Assembly (NCBI GenBank): GCA_027596075.1
Contig: JADGJC010000085.1
Location: forward strand, 62,001-126,000
Source of the DNA: Rhizophlyctis rosea
Lineage: Eukaryota; Chytridiomycota; Chytridiomycetes; Rhizophlyctidales; Rhizophlyctidaceae
Length of the DNA: 64,000 nt
Direction of reading: 5' to 3'
The position numbers were made by a program, and so were the translations under genes. The notes beneath the pieces were generated by a model, which saw only the letters and a program-made list of their open reading frames with translations, was not told the DNA's origin and did not search any database. This document shows, one piece after another, positions 54,274-64,000 of this stretch. How positions within the stretch are numbered: position 1 is the stretch's first letter; each line of letters starts with the position of its first letter.

Positions 54274-56466
54274 GGACCGTAGCGGAGGAGCCGTCGACGT
54301 GGAGGAGGAGGGAAGTAGCTGTCCGGATGGCATAAGGGCTGCGAACTGTGCAACAAGAATATCGCGAAAAAACGTTCCGAACGGACGATGAATCCGTTTA
54401 CCACCGCTGCGCAGGGAAGTGGAACTTAGACCGTCAAAACGGAGGAGGAAGGTGGTTGCCCAACACTTTCTGTGCGGCGGCGCAGGTTTTCACATTGAGC
54501 TGCTTAAGAAAGTCAAAGGAGGTTTTGGGAAAGTGCTGTGAGAGGTGTGTCTAAGACAGTGTCTTGCGGCTATTTTTGGGTCTGGATGAACCACACATGC
54601 TTGAGTCACGTTGTGTGACAGTTCATTAACCTCGATTTTTCCGACGGAGATAAAGTCGTTTTGGAATTGGAATTGCATGGCATGGCATTCATGATTCAAC
54701 TGGAAGAAATAGTCCCAATGTGCGCCGTTTCGCACCTTCAAGCAGAATCACCCGCCAGTGAATTCACACCACGTAATGGCCTAGCGCCTGCGGCCATTCA
54801 CAAATCCAGAGAGGTAGACTTTGGTAGTAATGGAACATTCTTCCCTTCCGTGCACCTTGATTATTCGACAATAAGACATTTGTTTCCCACACACTGCCGA
54901 AAATGTCCGTGAAGTCGTTCAACATGCTGCAGCACTTGAGCGAGCCCATGATCGCATACAGATCAGGAGATCAGGTCCGGTAGAGATGGTTTGGATTTGG
55001 CCTTTTGGGACGGCGCTGGTTACATCAACTATGAGTTATTGTTCTAGTCCCTTCTCCGTAGGTTGAAGCGTTGGATCTTCAGCGATGTTGTTTGGTGACT
55101 ACTGGTGTTGGTCTTCGCAGATGCACTAGTGGCACATGAGGTCCGCTGTCAGGTTGCGCGGCGGTACGCGTTAGAGACGGCAGTGTGACTTACAAAGGAC
55201 TGCTTTGCGATTGACTACGCAATCCAGAGAGGGGTGGCGACGAGTTGAGATTTGGGAGGATGGTTTTGATCCCAACGAATCTCCCGAGGACAGGAGCGCA
55301 AGAGGAGCAGTCGCTTTCGGTACTGAATTTCAATTGAAACCGACGTACACCATCCTGTGGAGAATCTCAATGGAAGCCGACATTCCAATGCATCAGGCGA
55401 AATGATCCTACCCTGTGTTGGTAGTTGGCATACAAAAACTCGCCCTCTCGCCAAGTCTGTAATTGCACCAGCCGAATTTGTTCCGCCGCTGGGCTGAGCT
55501 TCTCCTGACAAAAGCTCTATAGTCAGCGAGGAAGCCATTACCACTTGCAAATCAGAAATGGACGTACCGAATTCACTTCGTTTTTGCCCAATCGTATTGC
55601 CATGATGTTCAAACTGCATATGCTCATCTGAGTGCGGTCTGTCAATATCGGCATACTATTCCAGTCACACGGTCGTCCGGCGTACTTTATCGTGATGTCC
55701 ATATTGTCCAATAAACTTTGGCGCCATTCAAGATGGCGTGCCAAACAGAAGTCTAAACAGACGTGGTCAAAACAGACCATGGGTCACCATGTCTTGACGC
55801 GAGCCAGCAAGATTGCCATTCTCAAAGCAGTTGATTGGTGGAAGGCTCTGTGCATCAATATATGGCAGCCTGCAACGTTAATTATAAGGCTTTAGCATGC
55901 TGGAGCAAGTATGGGCCCCATGTTCATCAGTCGCAGCTTTCTCTCGCTGCGAATTCTCCAGCCCTTGCATGCTTTGAACGAGTTCCCGCAGCCATCCAAG
56001 CCTTCAAGCTCAAGGAGAAAGTGACATGGCACATACCTATCGGTGGAATGCACGCGTAAAGGTTAGGCGGTCATCGTTTTTCAGGATTGTCTCTGGATGT
56101 AATTTTGTGGGAAAGAAACCTTGTTACTATTTGTAACTTGTTGCTTGCGAGTTGTGTGGCTTATACGAAGTGACCGCGCCCACAGTCAAGCGTGCGACCG
56201 ATGCGTCGCGCTCATGCTGCATGAGGAAGGAAGGACCAACCCTTCCAACTCCACAGCTCCAGTTTCCTTGTTTATTTACTTTTGTCAATATATTGCCCTG
56301 CCTTCCCGCCATCCCCCGTACCTTGCAACCAATCCAAGCATCTGCTGCTAAAAGCAAGTGCTTCATCCACCAGCTCTGAGGTGTCAAACCGTCCCTCGAC
56401 TGTCTCAGAAACCAACTTGAGATCAGCAAAATTCACCGACAAAGATCCATACCTGTCAATCGCAAA
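54274..56466. other. Unassigned intergenic region
   Basis: Only short overlapping frames are seen on both strands (for example 55215-55619 minus). No domain, exon chain, RNA gene or repeat is supported. Confidence 0.45.
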
Positions 56467-57327
56467 ATGGCTAGCGTGGAGTTAAAAACGGTCGCTTGGG
56501 GCGCATTCTACCTCTTGCTATTGGTACGGGTGACGCCGGACATAGAAGTTTTCTAACAACTCCATCATCTGACCAAACATCTTTCCGGCAGATCCTCGCG
56601 TCAATTTTCACTGGCGGAGTAGCTGATCAGGCTCGCTATGGACCTTCCAATGTGTGGTGAGCAATGAAGTCGTCAGGCTGACGGCGCTTCGCTGACATTG
56701 TAAAAACATCCTCCATGACAAACTTGCTGATGATACGTTGTTCCTTACTTTTCAGCCTCCTTTACATCAAAGATTATAAGGTTGACACAACCCACGGCAA
56801 CACATTCAGCTTCACAGCCACTAGCCCAGCTTGCAATTTCGTTGTTGGGTAAGTTGGAGAGACTGCGGCAAAGGCGAAATGCGTAGATGACATTCCCTAT
56901 GCTAAACGTCAATTTAATAACTTCTACGGTCCACAGGCTCGGAGCCATCACTCTCGTTATCACATTGGCCCTCGGAATTTCCTCCATGTTCTTCCTCGTT
57001 TCTCAGAAGACCCGCGCCCGCCGCGTCATCGCCGTTTTCGCCGTATTAGCCACATTCGCAACCTTCCTCTTCCTCCTCGGCACGTCAGTCACGACAGCAG
57101 GTCTGAAACAAACCTGCAACGAGCTGGAGACGCCCAATCCCTCCTTAAAATGCTCCACAATCTGGGACAACGGCTTCTTCGTCAACGAACAAAACAATAC
57201 ATACAGCAAAGATCTGAAGACTGTGAGTGTGGCTATTACGGCCGGCTGGTTGAGTTTGTTGTGTTGGGGGGTCTACGCCGCGGTGGAGTGGAGGAATTGG
57301 AAAACGTCAAGTGAAAGGTGGTGGTGA
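56467..57327 (+). CDS. Four-helix membrane protein (4 exons)
   Basis: Exons 56467-56523, 56592-56656, 56756-56848 and 56937-57327 sum to 202 codons (201 residues) with clean GT-AG sites. Helices: AFYLLLLILASIFTGG (near the N-terminus), AITLVITLALGISSMFFLVS, VIAVFAVLATFATFLFLLGT and ITAGWLSLLCWGVYAAVEW. The loop between helices 1 and 2 contains TFSFTATSPACNF; the loop between 3 and 4 has two Cys (KQTCNELETP, LKCSTIWDN) and an N-glycosylation site (NNTYS). The topology (both ends inside) resembles MARVEL or Sur7-like tetraspans, but no signature motif secures either. Location is probably the plasma membrane or vesicles. Confidence 0.75.
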
Positions 57328-57926
57328 TCCTTCACCCAATGACGTTGGGATGTGTAGTCCCTCCCTGCTGCCAGTGTGTATACCTGGCAAGTAAACGTGG
57401 CATGTAATTTGTGGATAGTTGCTAGGCTTCCCTTTTCAATTTAGTTTCATACCTTAGGTTTTTTCCGTGTTCTTCCTCGCTTATTTTGTTGGATCGTTTC
57501 CATTGTAATTTGTCATACTGTAGCTGAGCTTTTTGTAGATACCTAATGCGTGAATTAAGCTCGCCTATCTCCTTGCATATTCAGCGATTTGGTTTTGATG
57601 GTTTGGTACGGCAGAGACGTGGGTGGTTCTGTCGGGAGGCATGATGCACATCACCCATGTGAAGAATGATCAATGCAAAAGTAGTGAGTAATACATCCAA
57701 GTTTCACAAAACCTTCACATCCGTTTTGCAGGAAGCCCCACTTCCAATCAGCGAATGCGTGAGCTTTGGCACTGTCCCTGTTATATTTGTTCTCGCAAAA
57801 AGAGCACTAACGGTTGCGGTCACATATATTTTTCGTTACTACACCAAACGAGTAAATCTTGCCATTTCCAACGCCCACACCAGTCCCTCCACTTCGTACT
57901 GATACCTCTCTCACCGAAACACTTCT
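57328..57926. other. Intergenic region
   Basis: This is the 3' flank of the four-helix gene and of the decayed F-box copy, with AT-rich stretches near 57430-57560. No gene is supported. Confidence 0.5.
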
Positions 57927-58882
57927 TCACTCCCACCCTCGCCTATATTCCTGTCCGTCCCAGACACCCCACACCCCACACCCCGCAATCAAACCAAATC
58001 GTCCTAATTCCTCTGCCGCCCATACATATCCCTCTCCCGACCTCAACTCCGCCAACTCCTCCGAACTTCCACAACCATCACTCCACGACACAAACCGATC
58101 CACTCCCGGTCGTCCCGTCCGCTGGCCACAAGCATCCACCTCCCGTTCCCGCATTTGCAAAACAGTATCGTTCCCGGCAATCTCTTCCCACTCAAAAGCG
58201 ATAAATTCTCGATGGATGGCATCGAGGATGGCGGGACGGGCGTTGAAGAGGGAAACCCAATCGTTCTACATCGCACCAGCATGTTTTGATTCCCATGAAG
58301 AACTTGTCACATATGTTAACCCTACATTTCCGGTATTCATCGGCAGGATGCCAACGTTATGAGGAAGAGATAACTGATATAGGAGGGTAAGGTCTCGAAG
58401 GGAGTAGATTTTCAGTATGGGTACCGGCGGCGAATGAGCGCGCGCAAGGCGCGATGGTGGGCCCTGAAAGCCTTTGACGATAAGGTGAAATTGGGTCATG
58501 GTACAGGAGTTGGGAGTGCGGTGACTAATTCCCCATATTCTGGTTGTTGCAACAATCTCCAAATCTGAAAGACGATACAGGTTTACCGTTGTTGGGAATG
58601 ACCGATAGGCGCGGAAAGGAATTTCAGGAACAGCAGCCAATGTTTCATTGAATGCGATAGCCGTCTCGAGATTGACTGATAAGCGCGTTGGCGTGTTTGC
58701 TGAGGTCGAAGAAACTTTGTGAAGGAAAGCCGTATGTAGGACCCATGCCATATGGGTGGGGCAAAACGTTCAAGATTTCACCACAGGCCGTAACATTCCG
58801 GACTCCGCTGTCCAAAGCATCGGGTGGTAAACGAAGAGCTCTTAACGGCCGCACACAATGAATTTCTCGCGTTCAATCATGT
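57927..58882 (-). pseudogene. Second decayed F-box family member
   Basis: Blocks align in order with the gene at 30031: RPLRALRLPPDALDSGVRNV with RPTRGVRLPFEIMERE; VTACGEIL with ATCGDIL; AIAFNETLAAVPEIP with VIVFNETLAATLG; VNLYRLSDLEIVATT with IKLYRLSDSKVLATT; MTQFHLIVK with MTRFNLIVK; MNTGNVGL with LNTGNIAL; REREVDACGQRTGRPGVDRF with REWEVDAQGQRTGRPGVDRF. A frame change separates the first and second blocks, and an in-frame stop lies near 58266. The N-terminal F-box is not found. It is clearly disabled, though less decayed than the copy at 33030. Confidence 0.8.
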
Positions 58883-60039
58883 AACCGGAACGTCTAACAT
58901 ATTTAGGTTTGAAGAATAGCTCAAGACTGTTTCAGCCTCAAGGCCTCCAATCATTCTCTTTATTTCATAAGACGGATATGAGCTTCTGCTATCCTGAGGG
59001 AAACTTCAAAAGGAACCAGGTACTATATGATTAGTATGATTTGATTAATGTTTTGCCCCTATACCCAAATTTGACGACCGATGTGCACATCAGAATCACT
59101 ACGAGCCCCACGAGAGTTTCCTTTGGCCTCACCCTATTCAGGCATAATTCACCATCTTTTGGGTCCCAACAGACATGCTCTTACATCGATCAATCAAAAA
59201 AATCCAGACAGGTCCATACTGCACAGAAGTTCGCACCTCAGTTCACTTTCATTCCACATAAGGGCTTGTCACCCCAACACTCGCATGTATGTTGGACACC
59301 TTGGTTCGTCTTTCCAGACAGGTCGTTCAAAACCATTTCGTCAACATCCTGAGTGTTGGTGTCGAATCCCAATCGGGCTTCTTAGACCATAACCTGTGCA
59401 GTCTGCTGAAAAGCTTCGAGAGGTGACTGGCTACCCAACGCTGCAGACCTTAGTCCAGCCCAAGACATGGCCGTGAGCTATAACAGTTAAACAAACCCCA
59501 AGAGCGGCCACGTTCTCGCTGCTTTTCATTGCAAACCAAACTACTTTGGCGCAGCACCAGGAAACGTAAGCAAAACGCGCTTCTGACTGCATCACTTCTG
59601 TACCACCTGCTGCGCAAGTGAGGCACCTTCCGCAATAATCAATGCCATTGCCGAGTTTGCCGCAATTGTCACAAGGGAACCCACTAAAGTTGGCGCTTCA
59701 GGAAGATCACGCGGAATTATGGAACGCAAAAAACTCCACAGAAAAACACGAAAAAACTCGAAAAAAACAAATCCAAAAAGCTAAAAGCAGGAAGGGTTCA
59801 CACACTGCTCGACGCGTCAGGACTGTCAGACGTGAAAACCTTCACGACAGGAGCTTTTCACAGCTTCTGGTTCGTGAGGTTTCGATTTTTTCACTTGTCC
59901 GACATCAACTGTGGTGAGGTGGCATTGGCTGTAAAGGTTGAGTTGGGCACATACATATAAGAGGTGCGTCCAGCTGTCCACATCCTCAACAATCACAATC
60001 GGGCTACCCGCGCGTTCTATTTGAGGCCCTGATTGCATC
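58883..60039. other. Intergenic region upstream of the MFS gene
   Basis: No domain-bearing frame is seen. A short A-rich stretch (about 59740-59780) and a TATA-like element at 59956 precede the MFS start. Confidence 0.5.
59956..59960 (+). promoter_or_regulatory. Candidate TATA box of the MFS gene
   Basis: ACATATAAGAGG lies about 80 nt upstream of the ATG at 60040, a reasonable core-promoter spacing. Confidence 0.45.
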
Positions 60040-61556
60040 ATGGCTTCTGACGTTGATACCGTCGACAAGCCCTTGGACACCTCCCAACCCACTATCATAA
60101 GATCCGCGCTTCCCGATAAGCCACCTTCCCTCTCCACCTCATCCGCATCCGCAGATCATACGCCAGATCCCAGACGCTTACTCCGCTTGTTCTCAGGCTG
60201 CTTCTGCTTCTTCGTCGCCGGTGTGAATGATGCCAGTTTGGGACCTCTCCTTCCATATCTGATGGAATCATTCAATGTGGGGACGGATCTGGCGGGTATT
60301 GTCTTCATACCCAATCTGGTAGGATGGATCATGGCGGCGATGCTTGGGACATACTTGATGGCTTTTATGGGCAGGGGTGGCGTGATGATGTTTGGAGCGG
60401 CATTTCAAGTTGCCGGCAGTTTGATTAGACTTTTGGTAAGTTTGTAATGGCTTCCCGTAAGCCGTCGGATACCCTACTCATGCGCAGTCCAGGCCCCAAA
60501 CTACCCTCTATTCGCTTTCACCTTCTTCCTAGCTGGCTTTGGAATTGCCTTCCAGGACTCCCAAACAAACATATACGTCGCATCCCTTGAGAACTCCCAC
60601 CGCTACCTCGGTATTATACATGGCATGTGGGGCATCGGTTGCATCGTTGGTCCACTCGTTGCCACACCGATAGCTGCCAACACCAACAATTGGCAGCTAT
60701 TCTATGCCGTTATGCTGGGCTTCAATATCATCAACTTTGTGGGCGTGGGAGTCGGCTTCTGGGAACCGATGGGATGCTGTCAAAGCAGGAGTAAAGCGAC
60801 TGAGAACCAATCGGCGAGCGGAGTGGAATCAGGAACTGGGAGGGACTCTGAAATTAGTCTTGACTCTTCCCTTCCTGTGAAACCGAAAACTACACCGACC
60901 CAAGATCTCCTTGCGGCACTCAGCTCGAAAACCGTATGGATCTCGTCCTTCTTCTTCCTCTTTTACGTCGGTGTGGAGACGATGCTGGGTGGTTGGACTG
61001 TCGAGTTTCTTGTCCATCAGCGAGGGGGCGAGCTGCATTCGATGGGATACATACCCATGGCTCTATGGGGTGGGTTAGTGCTGGGGAGGTTCTTCCTTCC
61101 GGATATTACGAAGCGCTTTGGGGAGCGAACGATGGTGACAGCATACTGCATCAATACTGTAGCGGGGGTGTTGGTGGTTTGGTTCGTGCACAACATCCCG
61201 GTGGCAGGAGTGGTCTTGGCCATCATAGGGTTTGCGAGCGGGCCATTGTTTGCAACTGGTGTGGATGTGACGGCAAGGCTTCTGCCAGTGGAACTTCATA
61301 CCGCGGGTATTGGTAAGTCCTGCTGTTGTGCATTCCAATATATTGCAACCCTTACTGACGTTGCATCCTTGCAGGTTTGATCTTCTTGATAGGATCTTGT
61401 GGCGGATCTATCTTCCCTTGGCTCACTGGTCTGCTTGCAGCCTCACATGGCGTCTCGGTCGTCATGCCTATTGCCACCGCGTTGTTTGCTGCAACCTTGA
61501 TATCTTGGTTGCTCTTTCCCAAAGAAAAAGCACCAGTTGCCGAAGTGCATACATAA
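60040..61556 (+). CDS. Major facilitator superfamily transporter, BSC6-like (3 exons)
   Basis: Exons 60040-60435, 60493-61312 and 61375-61556 give 466 codons (465 residues). The ~50-residue N-terminus is soluble. Transmembrane segments start at LLRLFSGCFCFFVAGVNDAS, and the first half has LGPLLPYLMESFNVGTDLAG and IPNLVGWIMAAMLGTYLMAF. Exon 2 resumes APNYPLFAFTFFLAGFGIAF and includes HGMWGIGCIVGPLVATPIA. A ~60-residue polar central loop (CCQSRSKATENQ to TTPTQDL) separates the halves, and the end is ISWLLFPKEKAPVAEVHT. The spacing fits 11-12 helices. The sequence is closest, as I recall, to the yeast BSC6 / fucose-permease-like MFS branch; the substrate is unknown. It converges with the flavoprotein gene 235 bp downstream. 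Confidence 0.9.
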
Positions 61557-61791
61557 AACATTCATCGCACGTCTCGGGCGGGAATCATTGTAAATATCTG
61601 TAAATAGACGAAGATACAATACAGTATACAACTTCCATACCACTTCGACATGAACAATCAGCAGTTACGTGAACATAGCAACTATATGATCAAAATACAA
61701 ATCTGGGCAACTACAAACTACCAGAAAAACGAAGAAATACTATACTATATACAACGCATTACATATAGACACCAAAAACAGACTTAGTCAT

Positions 61792-63016
61792 CTACCACTT
61801 GTAATCCTTGGCCATTCCGAGATCATTCCACCTTCTCTTTGCCATCAAGTCCTTACTCTTCATCATCCGTGCAAACCAATCCCCCATAACCATTACCAAC
61901 TGAGCAACACCTCCCGTCTTGCCCAACGTAACAAGTGCAACAGTCATTCCGGGCGGGGAGAACTCCTTCAACTTGACCGCCGTTGGATCCTCGGCGGCGA
62001 TGAGTTTCCCAATGTTTTCCGCCACAACGGGAGCCTGCAAGCTGGCAGTGAACGAGAGTTTCATGCCTTCAGTAGAGGAGGAGACGTCACCGAGGGCAAA
62101 AATGTTGGGATGGGAGGGGAGTTGGAGGGTAGGAGTGACGGTGATTTGAGACTTTGCGTCGATAGTGTTGACGCCGAGGGATGCTGCCACGGAGGAGTTG
62201 TATGAGGCGTTTCCGGTTGTGAGGAAGACTAAGTCGGCTTCAACGGTGCGGTTGGAGGAGGTAGTAAGGGTGGTGGGTCCAACAAGGTAACCCTTTGCCT
62301 CGGGGTTCGGAAACAGGGTGTCGAGGTTCGAGACGCGCTCGTCTAGAATGACCTCAACCTTGCGTTCCTTCAACCCTTCCAATAGCCTGTTTTTGAATTT
62401 CGGCGATGTAGGACCAGGCATCAACGTTTTGGCCCCCTGTACGATGATGACTTTCTTGTCTGGATAGTCGACGGCGATCTCGCCTGCTAGCTCGCATCCA
62501 ACGGGCCCACCACCAATGACAACGATTGTCTTCGCCTTCTTGACATCCTCAACTACCTTCCGAAGCAATTCCAACCCCGCAGCCGTGGTGTTGGTGGGAA
62601 CCTTGAAAGGGGCAGGGTATGCACTACCGGTGGCGATCACGAGGTAGTCGAAGGCAATCGTCTCTGCATTCTTGAGAGTAACGGTTTTCGGTGAGATGGC
62701 AGTGACTTCGCCATGCACGACCCGCGAAGTCTTCGAAGTTGTAAAGACATTGTCGTAAGGCACAAAGAGGCGTTCACCAAATGATGCATCAACTGCTGCG
62801 CGGACGGAACCACTAATGGCAGGTCAATGAGCAACTGACCTTTCTTTGCCTTTGACACGTAGACTCATCTTACATGTTGTGGAAAGATGTCTCCGTTCTT
62901 GTGATCAGAATGATCTCAATATCCGAGCGGGCACCCAAGGCCTTGTCCAATGCAGTGGCTGTCCCAGTGCCACCGTAACCACCGCCGATGATCACGATTT
63001 TCTTGGTTGCCGCCAT
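61792..63016 (-). CDS. AIF/FSP1-type FAD-dependent pyridine nucleotide oxidoreductase (2 exons)
   Basis: Exon 1 (63016-62874) starts MAATKKIVIIGGGYGGTG, an FAD-binding Rossmann motif, and ends FHN. Exon 2 (62812-61792) continues IGSVRAAVDASFGERLFVPY. Together they give 387 residues. A second dinucleotide motif, IVVIGGGPVGCELAGEIA, binds NAD(P)H; FALGDVSSSTEGMK near the C-terminus is the FAD-contacting GD motif. The length and motif order match AIFM2/FSP1 and fungal AIF-like or NDH-2-like enzymes, which pass electrons from NAD(P)H to quinones. No mitochondrial presequence or N-myristoylation Gly is visible. A direct-repeat cluster lies in its upstream region. Confidence 0.92.
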
Positions 63017-63783
63017 GATTTGAATCACTAGGTAGAGATTAGAGGGGGAAAGTTGTGGCAGAGTTGGATTGCTGGTTATGACGGTTTTGAATGAAGGGAT
63101 CGGTGATGCGCGTCAGACTTTTATGCATCGGAATTTTCTGACATGTCAGTCTCGCGAAGTCCGAGTGTCTGAATGAACGGAGACCGCATCGGAATTTTCT
63201 GGTTTGAAATTTTGGTCAGGCTCCGTAAAGTGCTTTCTCAGCCATCAGTTGTGAAACGGAGACCGCCGACCCAATACCATAGTCTATATTCGCCCACCTG
63301 GGGGAGATAAGCAGCCGCTGTTGTATCTCTCATCACAATGCCCTACTTGACTGTGTCATTGCTATGAATCCCAATTGCCCGCCTAATAATTCAAAGACTG
63401 GCACCGAAATCCTGAAACTCAGGATCAAGGGGTCAAGGGTCGCTCCCCTTACAAATTTTGATTTGTTTACGTTTTCAAATTCGCGGGTGCTGAGAAATAC
63501 CATTGCTGCGGGTGGCACAGTGACGCCGAATTGCTTCACCCCCATACGTGGACGTGGCGTTGTGGGCTGGAGAAAGGCGCTTTTTGGCAGGCTAACGGAT
63601 AAACAACCTGTCACAAAACAAGAGCCGTGCAGTTTGAACATACTGGCTTGTGCAGCAATACAGCTCTTGATCTTGTGTTTACTATAATGGCCGCATGATG
63701 GGACTTTTTGAAGTAATCACCACGCCCCACAAACAGCAAAAGCAAAAACGAACTATGATGTGCAATGAACTTTGTTACTGGAC
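63017..63783 (-). promoter_or_regulatory. Upstream region of the flavoprotein gene with two pairs of direct repeats
   Basis: GCATCGGAATTTTCTG occurs at 63125-63140 and again at 63186-63201. AACGGAGACCGC occurs at 63176-63187 and 63255-63266. The repeats overlap at one junction and all lie 100-250 nt upstream of the ATG at 63016, so they could be binding sites. No TATA is obvious. Confidence 0.45.
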
Positions 63784-64000
63784 ATGAACCGCAAACCCTT
63801 CTTCTGCTCCTTTTATTCACCATCAACACCTATATACTCGCTGAACACACCGAGCTGCCCCAAGAACCATTTCGCTCCACCTCCCGTCGTTCGTCCAAGC
63901 CCCTCACTCTTGATTCGCCCTCTTGGGGGTACGACTCACCGACTGCTGGTGAAGCCTCGCAATCTGTGCAAAGCTGATGGTGTCACGCTGAACCGTGACA
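63784..64000 (+). CDS. Open frame running off the right edge
   Basis: From ATG 63784 (MNRKPFFCSFYSPSTPIYSL) the frame is open to the end of the window. The sequence is Pro/Arg/Leu-rich with no domain. It could be the first exon of a gene continuing outside, possibly with a presequence-like N-terminus, or a chance frame. An alternative frame from 63765 (MNFVTGHEP) stops within the window. Confidence 0.25.
   Translation, partial: MNRKPFFCSFYSPSTPIYSLNTPSCPKNHFAPPPVVRPSPSLLIRPLGGTTHRLLVKPRNLCKADGVTLNRD

Noticed and set aside
56467..57327. Firm MARVEL or Sur7 assignment for the four-helix protein
   Set aside because: Topology alone fits several families and no diagnostic motif was found.
1..64000. 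tRNA genes, rRNA, CRISPR arrays
   Set aside because: No T-loop-like motif in a tRNA context, no rRNA-like sequence and no regular spacer array were found by eye.

Overview
This is a eukaryotic, fungal window, most probably from an early-diverging, chytrid-like fungus. Genes are intron-dense with short introns (mostly 45-90 nt, GT-AG, one clear GC-AG). The gene set includes a CBM1-ShKT-GH26 secreted mannanase, a CBM21 protein phosphatase-1 targeting subunit, group III-type HAMP repeats, a Tra2 splicing factor and an RS-type SR protein. The lineage call is inference from gene content; no rRNA or other taxonomic marker is present. I see no tRNA, rRNA or CRISPR array and no intact transposon. One 10-base run of N (53475-53484) marks an assembly gap.

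Layout. 1-2045: no firm gene. 2046-3318 (-): reticulon. 3319-7168: long gene-poor stretch with a diverged direct duplication. 7169-8692 (+): CBM21 phosphatase regulator. 10975-12150 (+): RRM/RS splicing factor. 13786-20588 (+): a very large multi-exon gene with KH-like repeats, a split PHD finger, an Arb2-like domain and a protein kinase, continuing by a good splice into HAMP repeats and then a clathrin heavy-chain tail. 22350-24512 (-): CCCH/CCHC zinc-finger protein. 24934-25341 (-): small secreted protein. 26002-27461 (-): Tra2. 28561-29434 (+): membrane protein with PPxY motifs. 30031-31595 (-): F-box protein, with two decayed relatives at 33030-33789 and 57927-58882. 34098-35131 (+): cyclophilin A in nine exons. 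35513-37351 (-): CBM1-ShKT-GH26 enzyme. 38866-39843 (+): type I membrane protein with a PPTY motif. 40076-41456 (-): ADP-ribosylglycohydrolase. 42390-43290: tandem repeat array with 171/180-bp periods. 45561-52337 (-): the second large KH-PHD-Arb2-kinase gene. 56467-57327 (+): four-helix membrane protein. 60040-61556 (+): MFS transporter, convergent with 61792-63016 (-), an AIF/FSP1-type flavoprotein.

The most interesting content is the pair of large genes, inverted relative to each other and about 25 kb apart. They share domain order, short conserved motifs and at least three kinase-region intron positions. In both, RNA-binding KH-like modules, a PHD finger with an unusual CxC first ligand pair, an Arb2-like (Argonaute-binding protein 2 / FAM172) fold and a non-RD protein kinase lie in one reading path. 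That combination suggests RNA-guided chromatin regulation or signalling, but this is inference. The plus-strand copy has also captured HAMP repeats and a clathrin fragment at its 3' end. Its only in-frame stop there (TGA at 19887) lies inside a plausible 87-nt alternative intron, so its status as gene or pseudogene is open.
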